DNA from: JAPHSX01 sp039714395
Lineage (GTDB): Bacteria > Pseudomonadota > Gammaproteobacteria > Thiohalomonadales > Thiohalomonadaceae
Direction: 5' to 3'
Assembly (NCBI GenBank): GCA_039714395.1
Contig: JBDLJH010000014.1
Location: 1 to 64,000, forward strand
DNA: 64,000 nt
Position numbers and translations under genes: made by a program. Position 1 is the stretch's first letter; every line of letters starts with the position of its first letter. The notes below the pieces were generated by a model. It saw only the letters and a program-made list of their open reading frames with translations, was not told where the DNA came from and ran no database searches. This document shows positions 19,911-28,422 of the stretch, one piece after another.

Positions 19911-21782
19911 GTGAACAGAGCCCGTACCCCGCAACAGCTCGTTGCCATCATGGCCTTTTCGGTCATCGGAGTATTGATGCTTACCATCTGGCTGCTCTAT
20001 GAGGTCAGCCTGGAGCAGCAACGCCAGCGCCTGGTCGAGATAGCCCAAAACAATGCGCGCATGATTGAGGCCATCGCAGAGCATGAAGCTGGTGATGCCA
20101 TCAACAAAGATGACGACAGTACCCTGGAACAGGTGACACGTGCTCATAGCACCTTTCAGGGCTTCGGCGACACTGGCGAGTTCATGGTGGCGAAGCTCAA
20201 TGGAAGCAACATCAATTTTCTGCTCAGCCATCGCCATAACACGCTGGACAAGCCACAGGCCATCCCTTTTGACTCCCCCCGGGCCGAACCAATGCGTCGA
20301 GCCCTACAGCGCAAATCAGGTACCCTCATCGGATTAGACTCTCGTGGCAAATCGGTGTTAGCCGCCCACGAACCCATCGCCCACATGGGCTGGGGTATTG
20401 TCGCCAAAATCGATGTGGCCGAGATTAGAGCCCCCTTCATCAAAGCAGCCATGTTCTCCGCCCTGGCCGCCGTCATCATCATCTTGCTGGGAAGCTGGTT
20501 GATTTTGCGCCTAACCTCAGCAATAACTACAAAACTGCAGGAAGCTAAGGCACACCAACAGGATTTATTCGAGCTCTCCCCCATTGGCCTGGCGCTTTGC
20601 AACATGGATGGGGAGATGGTCAACATCAATCCAGCCTATGCCGAGATTCTCGGCCGCACGATCGAGGAGGCTCTCACGCTCAGTTACTGGGATATCACAC
20701 CGATAAAATATAAGGCCAAGGAAGACGAGCAACTACAGCAGTTGCTCAAGACCGGTCACTACGGCCCCTACGAGAAGGAGTATATCCACAAAGAGGGCTA
20801 TCTGGTGCCGGTACGCCTCTCCGGCAAGATAATCGAAAGCCAGGGTAAACAGTACATCTGGTCCAGTATTGAGGACATCAGCGACAGGGTCTGTGCAGAA
20901 AAACGCCTGCACCAGGCGGCCACCATCTTCGAGAATACCGACGAAAGTATCATCATCACCGATGAGAACAATCGCATCACTATGGTCAACAGCGCCTTTA
21001 GTGAAATCACCGGTTATACCGAGGATGAGGCTCTGGGTCACAATCCACACCTACTATATTCAGGCAAACACGATAACGCCTTTTATGAGAACCTGTGGCG
21101 CCATCTGGAGAATGAAGACAGTTGGCGTGGCGAAATGTGGAACCGATGCAAAGATGGCAGCATCATTCCCGTATGGCAGCAAATAGCGGTTATCCGTAAC
21201 AATTCGGGGGGAATCAGCAACTACGTCTCCATCTTCAGTGATATCAGCGAACTCAAAGCGGTGGAGCAACAATTGGCTCACTTGGCCCACCACGACGAAC
21301 TCACCGGTCTGCCCAATCGCCTCTACTTCAAGGCGCAGGTAGAGAAGAGCCTGCAGTCAGCCAGGCGCAACCAGCACTTAATGGCGCTGCTTTACCTCGA
21401 CCTTGACAGCTTCAAACAGATTAACGACAACTTTGGTCACGACATGGGTGATCTGGTTCTCAGGGAGATCGCTAATCGCCTAAAAACCTGTGTACGCGAA
21501 GAGGACACCGTCGCTCGCATGGGCGGGGATGAATTCATTATTATTCTTAATCAGGTCAAGAGCCCTGACGATGCCTCTCTAGTGGCCAGTAACATCGTTA
21601 AAGAGGTCACCCGTCCACTACATCTACCGCAGCACACTCTTATCCCTACCACTAGCATCGGCATCAGTATTTACCCCAACGACGCCGAATCTACCACCGG
21701 CCTACAAAAAGCAGCTGACCACGCTATGTATTTAGCAAAAGATGGGGGCAAAAACACCTATAAATTCTTTGCGCAACAGTAG
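19911..21782 (+). CDS. Membrane diguanylate cyclase with two PAS domains
   Basis: A 623-residue c-di-GMP synthase. The order is membrane helix (about 12-31), periplasmic sensor (about 32-178), second membrane helix (about 180-200), two PAS domains (about 215-330 and 335-455) and a C-terminal GGDEF domain. The active site is an intact GGDEF (about 538), with an RxxD product-inhibition site (REED) five residues upstream. GGDEF lead-in motifs HHDELTGLPNR and LDLDSFKQIND are present. There is no EAL domain. I prefer the GTG at 19911 because AAAGGA lies just upstream; a TTG at 19833 would add 26 residues. It probably couples an external signal and a PAS-bound ligand to biofilm or motility control. 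Confidence 0.9.
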   Translation: MNRARTPQQLVAIMAFSVIGVLMLTIWLLYEVSLEQQRQRLVEIAQNNARMIEAIAEHEAGDAINKDDDSTLEQVTRAHSTFQGFGDTGEFMVAKLNGSNINFLLSHRHNTLDKPQAIPFDSPRAEPMRRALQRKSGTLIGLDSRGKSVLAAHEPIAHMGWGIVAKIDVAEIRAPFIKAAMFSALAAVIIILLGSWLILRLTSAITTKLQEAKAHQQDLFELSPIGLALCNMDGEMVNINPAYAEILGRTIEEALTLSYWDITPIKYKAKEDEQLQQLLKTGHYGPYEKEYIHKEGYLVPVRLSGKIIESQGKQYIWSSIEDISDRVCAEKRLHQAATIFENTDESIIITDENNRITMVNSAFSEITGYTEDEALGHNPHLLYSGKHDNAFYENLWRHLENEDSWRGEMWNRCKDGSIIPVWQQIAVIRNNSGGISNYVSIFSDISELKAVEQQLAHLAHHDELTGLPNRLYFKAQVEKSLQSARRNQHLMALLYLDLDSFKQINDNFGHDMGDLVLREIANRLKTCVREEDTVARMGGDEFIIILNQVKSPDDASLVASNIVKEVTRPLHLPQHTLIPTTSIGISIYPNDAESTTGLQKAADHAMYLAKDGGKNTYKFFAQQ

Positions 21783-21926
21783 TGGTCGCCCCTCATTCCT
21801 TGGCGTATACTCAATTTCGGGTGGTTAGCGATGGCGGTTATTTGAAATCTACATCAAGACATCCCAACCAAGATGTCGCACGTATTGCAGACGTTTATTT
21901 CAGTTTAGAAAAAAAGGTACAAGATC

Positions 21927-22130
21927 ATGGCAACAGGAACAGTGAAATGGTTTAACGACGCTAAGGGCTTCGGCTTCATCACTCAGGATGACGGCGGCGC
22001 CGATGTATTCGCGCACTTCAGCGCGATTCAAGGTGGAGGCTTCAAGTCTCTCGCCGAGGGCCAGAAAGTCAGCTACGAAGTCGAGCAGGGACCTAAGGGG
22101 CTGCAAGCTGCCAACATCGTCCCTGAGTAA
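21927..22130 (+). CDS. Cold-shock-domain protein (CspA family), copy 1
   Basis: A 67-residue single cold-shock domain that binds single-stranded RNA/DNA and melts RNA structure. RNP1 (KGFGFI) and RNP2 (VFAHF) are intact, and it begins with the family's ATGTVKWFN. An AAGG-type ribosome-binding site precedes the ATG. About 144 nt of non-coding leader separates it from the diguanylate cyclase, as is usual for regulated csp mRNAs. A strong terminator follows at 22150. It is closely similar to the second copy at 25163. Confidence 0.95.
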   Translation: MATGTVKWFNDAKGFGFITQDDGGADVFAHFSAIQGGGFKSLAEGQKVSYEVEQGPKGLQAANIVPE

Positions 22131-22149
22131 TCGCCCTTCGTGATCCCAG

Positions 22150-22180
22150 AGAGCCCCGCCCCGTGCGGGGTTCTTTGTTT
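22150..22180 (+). terminator. Rho-independent terminator of the first csp gene
   Basis: A 10-bp stem (AGAGCCCCGC pairing with GCGGGGTTCT, one G-T pair) closes a 5-nt loop and is followed by TTTGTTT. It lies 20 nt after the cold-shock gene stop and just ahead of the PhnA-like gene. Confidence 0.85.
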
Positions 22181-22208
22181 CTACAGTGTAAAACCCAAGA
22201 GAATCTGT

Positions 22209-22604
22209 ATGGCCAAAGGACTCAACAAACACCGACAGCGTCTCGATGCCCTCAACACCTTCGGCAAAGACCTGGCTCGCCGAGCCAGGAGCCAGTGCGA
22301 GATGTGCGGCGCTTCTGGTACCACACTGCAGATTCATGAAGTGCCAAAGGTTGCCTCAGAGCCCGATTTTGACCACTGCATCCTGCTATGCGAAACCTGC
22401 AAAGATCAGCTGGACAAGCCAAAACGCATACAACCCGACCACTGGCGCTGCCTTAACAGTGCTGTGTGGAGCGAGGTAGCGGCAGTACAGGTAATGGCTG
22501 TCACTACACTCAAACATCTCAGAGATCAGCCCTGGGCCACCGAGTTACAGGAACAGCTCTACCTCAACCCAGAGGTAGAGGCGTGGCTAGCCGACCTCGA
22601 CTAA
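22209..22604 (+). CDS. PhnA-like N-terminal zinc-binding protein
   Basis: A 131-residue protein resembling the proteobacterial PhnA N-terminal domain family. It has two CxxC pairs (CEMCGA near 33 and CETCKD near 65) that should bind one zinc ion, and the family's conserved HWRCLNSAVWSEVAAVQVMA stretch. Despite the PhnA name there is no evidence here for phosphonate metabolism and no phn genes nearby. The ATG at 22209 avoids running the reading frame through the csp terminator, which the longer GTG form would do. It is followed 24 nt later by the YcbL-type gene, so the two are probably co-transcribed. Confidence 0.8.
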   Translation: MAKGLNKHRQRLDALNTFGKDLARRARSQCEMCGASGTTLQIHEVPKVASEPDFDHCILLCETCKDQLDKPKRIQPDHWRCLNSAVWSEVAAVQVMAVTTLKHLRDQPWATELQEQLYLNPEVEAWLADLD

Positions 22605-22628
22605 ACCCTAACCAACGACACAAGGCAG

Positions 22629-23264
22629 ATGATGAAATACCGCATCCTTCCCGTGACTCACTACCAGCAAAACTGTTCGCTTATCTGGTGCGACACCAGT
22701 AAACAGGCAGCCCTTATCGACCCCGGCGGTGAACCTGAGCGACTGCTACAGGCGATAGATGAGGCGGGACTGCAACTGGAGATGATACTGCTCACCCACG
22801 GCCACATGGATCATGTGGGAGCCGTCACCGCGATCCTCGAGCAACGCTCAGTGAGCATTATCGGCCCCCACAAGGCCGACGCCTTCTGGCTGGAGATACT
22901 GCCACAACAGGCTGAGCACTTCGGCTTCCCAGCCACAGAGGCCTTCACCCCTACACGCTGGCTACATGACGGTGAGCAGATACAGCTTGGCGAGGTAACG
23001 CTGGAGGTACTACATACACCAGGCCATACCCCAGGCCATGTCGTCTTCTACTGCCGAAACGACAGTACCGCCTTTGTCGGTGACGTGCTATTTCAGGGCT
23101 CTATTGGTCGTACTGACTTTCCGCAGGGTGACCAAGAGGCCCTTCTTCACAGCATTCAACAGCGCCTTTTCCCCCTAGGCGACCAGGTCACCGTAGTACC
23201 GGGGCATGGCCCGAGTACCACCCTTGGAGAGGAACGACGTCACAACCCCTATCTGCAGGGATAG
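22629..23264 (+). CDS. ycbL: YcbL-type metallo-beta-lactamase-fold hydrolase (glyoxalase II-like)
   Basis: A 211-residue cytoplasmic hydrolase matching E. coli YcbL from end to end, including the N-terminal PVTxxQQNCSLIWC pattern. The metal-binding motif is THGHMDHVG (about 58-66), followed by HTPGHTPGHVVF, GDVLFQGSIGRTDFP and the C-terminal VPGHGPSTTLGEE. YcbL proteins are type II glyoxalase-like and hydrolyse glutathione thioesters. Two adjacent ATGs (22629, 22632) are possible. It is probably in one operon with the PhnA-like gene and the FHA gene. Confidence 0.93.
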   Translation: MMKYRILPVTHYQQNCSLIWCDTSKQAALIDPGGEPERLLQAIDEAGLQLEMILLTHGHMDHVGAVTAILEQRSVSIIGPHKADAFWLEILPQQAEHFGFPATEAFTPTRWLHDGEQIQLGEVTLEVLHTPGHTPGHVVFYCRNDSTAFVGDVLFQGSIGRTDFPQGDQEALLHSIQQRLFPLGDQVTVVPGHGPSTTLGEERRHNPYLQG

Positions 23265-23338
23265 GCTCGGAATGTGAGCGGCACCACAGCAAAAACATCA
23301 AAAAACGATAGGCTAACAAACTGAGCAAGGGGGAAGTG

Positions 23339-23734
23339 ATGGCGGTACTGGTTCAATACAAAAACGGTGTAGCGGGGATCAAGATCCCCATTATTCAAAC
23401 GCCCCTGCGCATTGGTCGCCACGAAGATAACGACATCTGCATCGACGATGAACTGGCGAGCCGCGAGCACGCACTCATCGAACAGCTCAAGAGTGAGCAG
23501 GACGAAAGCCTCAGCAACTACGTGGTACGTGACCTCGACAGTACCAATGGCACTTCCGTCAACCACGAACAAATCAGCGCCCATCTGCTGGTAGAGGGCG
23601 ACATGATTCGCATCGGCCAGGCCTTTTTCAAATACTCAGAGAGCGATCACCCGGAGCTGGAAGAAACCCGCATCATTAAAAAGACCATTATCCCCGGCCT
23701 CTTCTACACTACCGAGAAAGAGAAGGAAAAATAA
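23339..23734 (+). CDS. FHA-domain protein
   Basis: A 131-residue protein made almost entirely of one forkhead-associated domain, which binds phosphothreonine peptides. Conserved residues are visible: IGRHEDNDI (about 27-35), SREH and DSTNGTSVN. No catalytic domain is attached. The ATG at 23339 follows a strong AAGGGGGAAG ribosome-binding site; the GTG three bases earlier is less likely. It lies 74 nt after ycbL on the same strand. No Ser/Thr kinase is visible in the window, so its partner is unknown. Confidence 0.9.
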   Translation: MAVLVQYKNGVAGIKIPIIQTPLRIGRHEDNDICIDDELASREHALIEQLKSEQDESLSNYVVRDLDSTNGTSVNHEQISAHLLVEGDMIRIGQAFFKYSESDHPELEETRIIKKTIIPGLFYTTEKEKEK

Positions 23735-23783
23735 AATCTATCTCCCCCTCCAATTTGTTTATATCTCTATAGCAAATACCCAT

Positions 23784-23811
23784 TAGACAAAATCCCCTCT
23801 GACGCTACTCT
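23784..23811 (+). promoter_or_regulatory. Possible sigma70 promoter of adk
   Basis: TAGACA (23784-23789) and TACTCT (23806-23811) are separated by 16 bp and resemble -35 and -10 elements. They are about 65 nt upstream of the adk start codon. This is a weak by-eye match. Confidence 0.3.
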
Positions 23812-23876
23812 AGCGCTCAGGATGAATACACACGTATCCACAAATCACATATATCCATAAATTAAGGAGACTCCCC

Positions 23877-24524
23877 ATGAGACTGATTCTTTTAGGTGCA
23901 CCCGGCGCTGGTAAAGGTACCGTTGCAAAAATGCTCACCGCCCTGGACGGCTCTGTTCAAATCTCCACCGGTGACATCCTGCGTGGCGCTGTAAAAGATG
24001 GCACCGAGCTGGGTAAAAAGGCCAAGGGCTTCATGGATGCTGGCGACCTGGTACCCGACGACCTGATCCTGAACATCATGGGTGAGCGTCTGCTCGAAGA
24101 CGACTGTAAGGCCGGTTTCCTGCTCGACGGTTTTCCCCGCACCATCCCCCAGGCCGATGCCCTGAAGGGTATGCTGGCCAAGCTCAGCATCGAGCTCGAC
24201 GCTGCGGTCAACCTCGACGTACCGCGTGATGTGATCCTCGATCGCCTCACCACCCGTCGTACCTGCTCCAACTCCGCCTGCCAGGAGATCTACAACATCA
24301 AATCCAAACCTACCAAGGTAGAAGGCGTATGCGACAAATGCGGCAGCCCTGTTATCCAGCGCGATGACGAGACCACAGAAGCCATCTCCAAGCGTCTCGA
24401 CACCTTCAACGAGCAGACCGCCCCGCTGGTTGGCTTCTACGAAGGTGAAGGCCTGCTGTTGAATGTTAACGCCACCTCCAGTGACACCGTAGTTGACTCC
24501 ATCAAGGCAAAAGTAGGTATCTAA
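23877..24524 (+). CDS. adk: Adenylate kinase (zinc-lid type)
   Basis: A 215-residue essential enzyme that interconverts ATP + AMP and 2 ADP. The P-loop is GAPGAGKGT (residues 7-15), the AMP-binding segment is STGDILRGAV and the core motif is LLDGFPRTIPQA. The LID domain (about 125-160) carries four cysteines, a metal-binding lid unlike the non-metal lid of E. coli Adk. The first pair is spaced C-x4-C (CSNSAC) rather than the common C-x2-C; the second is CDKC. A strong AAGGAG site precedes the ATG and a perfect terminator follows. It is probably monocistronic. Confidence 0.97.
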   Translation: MRLILLGAPGAGKGTVAKMLTALDGSVQISTGDILRGAVKDGTELGKKAKGFMDAGDLVPDDLILNIMGERLLEDDCKAGFLLDGFPRTIPQADALKGMLAKLSIELDAAVNLDVPRDVILDRLTTRRTCSNSACQEIYNIKSKPTKVEGVCDKCGSPVIQRDDETTEAISKRLDTFNEQTAPLVGFYEGEGLLLNVNATSSDTVVDSIKAKVGI

Positions 24525-24553
24525 GCGAACAAGTCCTGTTCGATAGAAAAGAG

Positions 24554-24580
24554 ATGGGGCCTTACGGCCCCATTTTTGTT
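24554..24580 (+). terminator. Rho-independent terminator of adk
   Basis: A perfect 8-bp stem ATGGGGCC/GGCCCCAT with a 4-nt loop (TTAC) is followed by TTTTGTT. It starts 30 nt after the adk stop codon. Confidence 0.93.
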
Positions 24581-24677
24581 TATGCTGATTGTCGTCTATT
24601 CAAATCAAAAAGAATGGATATCTTCCACCACCAAAAACCGTATTGACTCCATTGTCCTCCCTATAACAACAGGCCTT

Positions 24678-24893
24678 TCACTGTCCCAACACTCCCCCTT
24701 CCTTCGCCAGACAGTTCAACCTTGCCCCCACACACTCCGCACGACAGGCGGCAGCCTTGATACCCGAATCATAGTGACGAATACCGCACCATTTGCTGCA
24801 TACCTCAGCCTGAACGCCGCAGCTTGCCCACAGCGGGAGCGTTACCCCGGCGATGGCCGCAACAACAATAATCAATGTGATCAGTCTCTTCAT
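24678..24893 (-). CDS. Small cysteine-rich exported protein (unknown)
   Basis: A 71-residue predicted protein with a signal-peptide-like N-terminus (KRLITLIIVVAAIAGVTLP, cleavage near WAS) followed by a short mature part with six cysteines (pattern C-x6-C-x3-C, then C-x3-C-x6-C). The two cysteine triplets are mirror-spaced, as expected for a disulfide-linked helical hairpin in the periplasm. A GGGG stretch lies about 10 nt upstream of the ATG. I recognise no family. It stands alone on the minus strand between adk and the second csp gene; its length makes chance coding possible. Confidence 0.5.
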   Translation of the reverse strand: MKRLITLIIVVAAIAGVTLPLWASCGVQAEVCSKWCGIRHYDSGIKAAACRAECVGARLNCLAKEGGVLGQ

Positions 24894-25162
24894 ACAAGCA
24901 TACCCCTATTTCATAATCGCAATGGCTAAGCACAGAATAGCAGCTGACAGGCCCTATTAGGTACCCTACAGCCACTCCGGAAACGTGCATTAATTACCTC
25001 AATTCTCTTGTGGTGTTCGTTACTTAACAGGGGTATAGTCGATTCTGCTATAGATTATGGTGTAACTGTTTTGGTAGAAACCTCGGTGTTACCTCTGAAA
25101 CTCGCGCTTCATGAACTGTATATAACTCTCGTTTTTATTGTATTAAAAGAAGGTTTAGTTTT

Positions 25163-25366
25163 ATGGCTACAGGCACAGTTAAGTGGTTTAACGACTCAAA
25201 AGGTTTCGGTTTTCTCTCACAAAGCGACGGCGGTGATGATGTATTTGTTCACTTTAGCGCCGTTCAAGGCACAGGCTTCAAAAGCCTGGTCGAAGGTCAG
25301 GCGGTAAGCTTCGACATCGAGCAAGGCCCTAAGGGTCTGCAGGCGAGCAACGTCATACCCCAGTAA
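25163..25366 (+). CDS. Cold-shock-domain protein (CspA family), copy 2
   Basis: A 67-residue cold-shock-domain protein nearly identical in layout to the copy at 21927 (ATGTVKWFN start, KGFGFL and VFVHF RNA-binding motifs, GPKGLQA near the end). An AAGG ribosome-binding site lies upstream, within a long AT-rich leader typical of cold-regulated csp mRNAs. Its own terminator follows. The two copies flank the PhnA/ycbL/FHA/adk segment 3.2 kb apart, so a local duplication is plausible, but the synonymous sequence has diverged. Confidence 0.95.
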   Translation: MATGTVKWFNDSKGFGFLSQSDGGDDVFVHFSAVQGTGFKSLVEGQAVSFDIEQGPKGLQASNVIPQ

Positions 25367-25384
25367 GCCCCTTGCGGTTTACCA

Positions 25385-25420
25385 CAAAAAAACCCGCTTC
25401 TAGCGGGTTTTTTTTGTTTT
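25385..25420. terminator. Bidirectional terminator between the second csp gene and ygfB
   Basis: An 8-bp stem AACCCGCT/AGCGGGTT with a TCT loop has an A-run on the left and an eight-T run on the right. It can therefore terminate both the plus-strand csp gene and the minus-strand YgfB gene ending at 25435. Confidence 0.92.
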
Positions 25421-25434
25421 AACAACCACAGTAT

Positions 25435-25986
25435 CTACTGCTCATGCCAGTAGCTATATAGTCCAAGTACCGCCCCGGGTATCAGCTCTACCCACGACTC
25501 GTACTCATCATCATCCATCTCAGGCTCTTCATCACTGTTAAGCAAGGCCAGTTGCGCCATCGGTGCAAGCAGGCTCTCCTCTGCTTTGGGTAGCTTGTCC
25601 CATTCAGCCTGGCAAGTCTCAATGCCAAGCATAAAACCAAAACACCAACCCTCAAAGGCGACTACTGCCTCTCCCTCCTCCTCAACCTCGACCGCCAGCG
25701 GCTCAAAGTCGAGCCCCTCCTTGAGAGAGGCCTCAAGATCACTGTTCAGGCGTAACATCAATCCCTGCAGATGCTGCTGCTGGGCCTCATCGACAAATTC
25801 TGGCTCACCCCAGGCCATAACCATCCACTCGCTCTCTGGCATCAATTGCGGCCCAACCTGCAGAGCCGTAAGAAAGCCATGCACCTCATCTACCGAGAGC
25901 ACCTCATCATCACAAGCATCAGAGAGCAAAAATGTATCGAGCTCAGCCAGCTCATCATCGTTCAGGGTAGAAATATCAAGTGACAT
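25435..25986 (-). CDS. YgfB/YecA family protein (UPF0149)
   Basis: A 183-residue acidic protein of the UPF0149 family. Recognisable parts are the N-terminal helix pair (LNDDELAELDTFLLSD), SVDEVHGFLTALQVGPQ, and the central FEGWCFGFMLGIE, close to the conserved W-x-GFxxG pattern. It lacks the C-terminal SEC-C zinc motif of YecA, so it is nearer the short YgfB-like form. Family function is unsettled; P. aeruginosa YgfB influences ampDh3 expression. ATG 25986 is chosen because GGAG lies 7 nt upstream; the 26001 form adds five residues. Confidence 0.85.
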   Translation of the reverse strand: MSLDISTLNDDELAELDTFLLSDACDDEVLSVDEVHGFLTALQVGPQLMPESEWMVMAWGEPEFVDEAQQQHLQGLMLRLNSDLEASLKEGLDFEPLAVEVEEEGEAVVAFEGWCFGFMLGIETCQAEWDKLPKAEESLLAPMAQLALLNSDEEPEMDDDEYESWVELIPGAVLGLYSYWHEQ

Positions 25987-26299
25987 GGTAGAACTCCGCA
26001 AAGGGGGAAAGCTGCGAGCATAACGGATAGTCGCCCATGACCCAAGAGGCGCGGCTTTCTAACGCACCCGCTCACAGGCAATCGGTTACAGGTTGATCAT
26101 AAAAACCTTCGACCAAGAACCCAGCCGTTGGCAGTATTAAACTAGAGGAAAACCAAACAGCGCTTGCATCACAGGAGTTACCTCAAACTACGACTATCAC
26201 CTTTGGGATACTCCATACGGTCGCTGGCTGAAACAGGTGAGTGTGATAGTGTAAGATGCAAACATGACAAGCAAGCCCTCATAGACAGGAGAACCGACA
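25987..26299. other. Intergenic region with an inverted repeat
   Basis: Non-coding gap between the divergent YgfB gene and the small gene at 26300. Perfect 8-bp inverted arms, ACTATCAC (26193-26200) and GTGATAGT (26243-26250), lie 42 bp apart. They could form a long hairpin or two half-operators. No RNA gene is recognised. Confidence 0.4.
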
Positions 26300-26557
26300 A
26301 TGCTGGAAATTCCCTTCGCCTTTGAAATCGATGGAAAGGCCATCAACCCCACAGAACTTGATGACCCAAGGGAGAAAGAGCTGCTACAGGGTATCGTCGA
26401 CTCTATCATCGATCGGGTAGAAGATATGAAGTGCCCGGTACACCATGAGCACCCGCGTTTTCTCTGTCATGGCGACACCATTGATGAGCTCTCACTAGAG
26501 GTAATAGGCTGCTGCGACAAACTGGTCGATATGGTGAAAGCGCGTATTGACCTGTAA
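26300..26557 (+). CDS. Small conserved-looking hypothetical protein
   Basis: An 85-residue acidic, cytoplasmic-looking protein that I do not recognise. It begins MLEIPFAFEIDGKAINP and contains CPVHHEHPRFLCHG and GCCDK, a Cys/His-rich centre that could bind a metal ion. A good ribosome-binding site (AGGAG, 6-7 nt upstream) and normal codon use support it being real. It stands alone between the YgfB gene (divergent) and rluA (convergent). Confidence 0.65.
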   Translation: MLEIPFAFEIDGKAINPTELDDPREKELLQGIVDSIIDRVEDMKCPVHHEHPRFLCHGDTIDELSLEVIGCCDKLVDMVKARIDL

Positions 26558-26617
26558 ACATCACTCAGCGACCCATCGTCACCTTACCCATACCTGATGG
26601 CTCGATACGTACCCCAC

Positions 26618-27241
26618 CTAAAAGGGTGGTGGTGACTCAAACACCATCGCCTCTCCCGTTTGCGGATGACGGAATCCCAGGCTAGTAGCATGTAGCAACA
26701 TACGCTCGGCCATCGCCAGCGCTTCACCTTTCGCATAAAGCGGATCACCGAGGATAGGGTGGCCCATCGACAACATGTGCACCCGCAGCTGATGCGAGCG
26801 CCCGGTAACAGGGCTAAGCAACAAACGGCTTCTTTTTTTACCTGTATCTAATAATTCCCAACCAGTGAGTGAAGGCTTGCCTTGCTCCATATCCACCTTC
26901 TGCCGCGGGCGATTTGGCCAGTCGCAGATCAATGGTAAATCCACCTCTCCTCGCTCCGATTCAACAGTGCCGTAAACCATTGCTATGTACTGCTTCGCTA
27001 CCTCGCGCTGCTGGAATTGTATGCTCAGCGCCCGGTGTGCTGCCTTGTTTCGCGCCAGCACCATCAGCCCCGATGTCTCCCAATCGAGCCGGTGCACCAC
27101 CAGCACCTCACCATGCTCCGCGCTCAAACGACTAACCAGACAATCCTGCTTTTCCGGCCCACGACCGGGCACGCTGAGCAACAACGTCGGCTTATCGACA
27201 ACAAGGATATCCTCATCAGCATAGAACACAGGGATGGACAT
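26618..27241 (-). CDS. rluA: RluA-type pseudouridine synthase
   Basis: A 207-residue enzyme that isomerises uridine to pseudouridine in 23S rRNA (position 746) and several tRNAs (position 32) if it is a true RluA. The catalytic Asp lies in HRLDWETSGLMVLA. Further RluA features are the GLLSVPGRG-like LLLSVPGRG, LPLICDWPNRPRQKV, GRSHQLRVHMLSMGHPILGDPLYA and a short length without an S4 domain, all close to E. coli RluA. I favour ATG 27241 (MSIPVFYADED); a GTG at 27277 would add 12 residues. Neither has an obvious ribosome-binding site. Confidence 0.9.
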   Translation of the reverse strand: MSIPVFYADEDILVVDKPTLLLSVPGRGPEKQDCLVSRLSAEHGEVLVVHRLDWETSGLMVLARNKAAHRALSIQFQQREVAKQYIAMVYGTVESERGEVDLPLICDWPNRPRQKVDMEQGKPSLTGWELLDTGKKRSRLLLSPVTGRSHQLRVHMLSMGHPILGDPLYAKGEALAMAERMLLHATSLGFRHPQTGEAMVFESPPPF

Positions 27242-27453
27242 GGAGGAAGATTCAACTCTGTAGTAAACAAGCCGCACATTTTACCCTATCACTGTCGCTG
27301 CACCAGCCAATCTTCCAATAAGATGTTCACTACAACATGTATATAATCCGACGCATACCTGCACTGTGCAGTGGTGCCAACAGGCTATAGAAGGGTATGC
27401 GTCCGGTGCTAGTGCGACACACCTTTCGCCTGCAGCAGATCCGATACGGGAAG

Positions 27454-28422
27454 CTACCCGTGGTAATAGTCACGTTGACGATGACGCCACAAATTACGCA
27501 GATAACCATCGGCCACCACATAGGGAAGCTGCCCATGAGTCGCAGCAAACGCTTGCTTCAGGTAGCGATGCGACAGGTAAGGGAATTTGTGGTGTACCTC
27601 GTGATAGTTAACATTACTCCAAAGCCACTCGAGCAACGGAGAGGTTAGAATTACCCACCCACCCACCTCCTGCTGTACCTGGATTGACTCCCGCGAACCA
27701 TCACCTTCATCACTCTCTTTTTCACGAACAATTGCCGGTAGACCGTAATGATCGGAGATAGCACGTACACCAAAGAACAGCGGCAAAGTCAGTAACATCG
27801 GTAACAGGGTATGCTCAAGCACCATCCCCGTTAGAGGAATGAGCAGAAAGTAACTCCCCATCGCAATGGAAAGATAAACCATATCCTTCAGTACAATGGC
27901 AGCGTAGCGCCGTTCAAACAGACGGGTAAAAAGATTAACAAGCAAGATACGATACTGCAGGAATAGGCCAATGAGTGAGCCTGCGGAGATCGCAAACAGG
28001 AGGTTATGGTTATGAAGAGGCTGTTCCGGATCCAATCCCCGTTGATGGGAAAATCGGTGATGAGCCAGATGAAACTGACGGTTAGCGTTGAAGGGGAGCA
28101 GAGAAAAAGCAGAGATTATCCCTCCCACCAATTCATTAAGCCACAGCCTCTTTAACAGTACCTTATGCACCGCATCATGGGCCAGCACTCCAAGTCCCTG
28201 TGCCGCCACGCTGGCCAATGAGCCACATAGCAGCAGCCAGCCCCACTTGGCCACCATCACTGCCCAGCCCGCCCCCACCAATTCATGCTGCAGTATCACC
28301 GCCCCGTAATGGCCTGCAAAAAAAGCACCGAATAGCAGTGAGAACAGCACCGCTATCTTGAACAAGTTTTGACCATTCGGAATTTCCTGTTGACCCGGTG
28401 TGGGCACTCCTTCGTATTGCAT
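27454..28422 (-). CDS. Membrane fatty acid desaturase-family protein
   Basis: A 322-residue integral membrane di-iron enzyme. Three histidine clusters are seen: HDAVHK, HLAHHRFSH and a C-terminal HEVHHKFP, the HxxxH/HxxHH/HxxHH set that binds the di-iron centre. At least four hydrophobic segments separate them. The substrate could be an acyl lipid or a carotenoid, since related hydroxylases and ketolases share the same boxes. ATG 28422 follows AAGGTG; the 28452 form adds ten residues. It appears monocistronic, convergent in effect with nothing and upstream of rluA by about 210 nt. Confidence 0.82.
   Translation of the reverse strand: MQYEGVPTPGQQEIPNGQNLFKIAVLFSLLFGAFFAGHYGAVILQHELVGAGWAVMVAKWGWLLLCGSLASVAAQGLGVLAHDAVHKVLLKRLWLNELVGGIISAFSLLPFNANRQFHLAHHRFSHQRGLDPEQPLHNHNLLFAISAGSLIGLFLQYRILLVNLFTRLFERRYAAIVLKDMVYLSIAMGSYFLLIPLTGMVLEHTLLPMLLTLPLFFGVRAISDHYGLPAIVREKESDEGDGSRESIQVQQEVGGWVILTSPLLEWLWSNVNYHEVHHKFPYLSHRYLKQAFAATHGQLPYVVADGYLRNLWRHRQRDYYHG

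Noticed and set aside
25008..25307. A 99-codon frame covering the leader of the second csp gene
   Set aside because: It runs out of frame through the csp coding region; the cold-shock protein is certain and the leader is typically non-coding.
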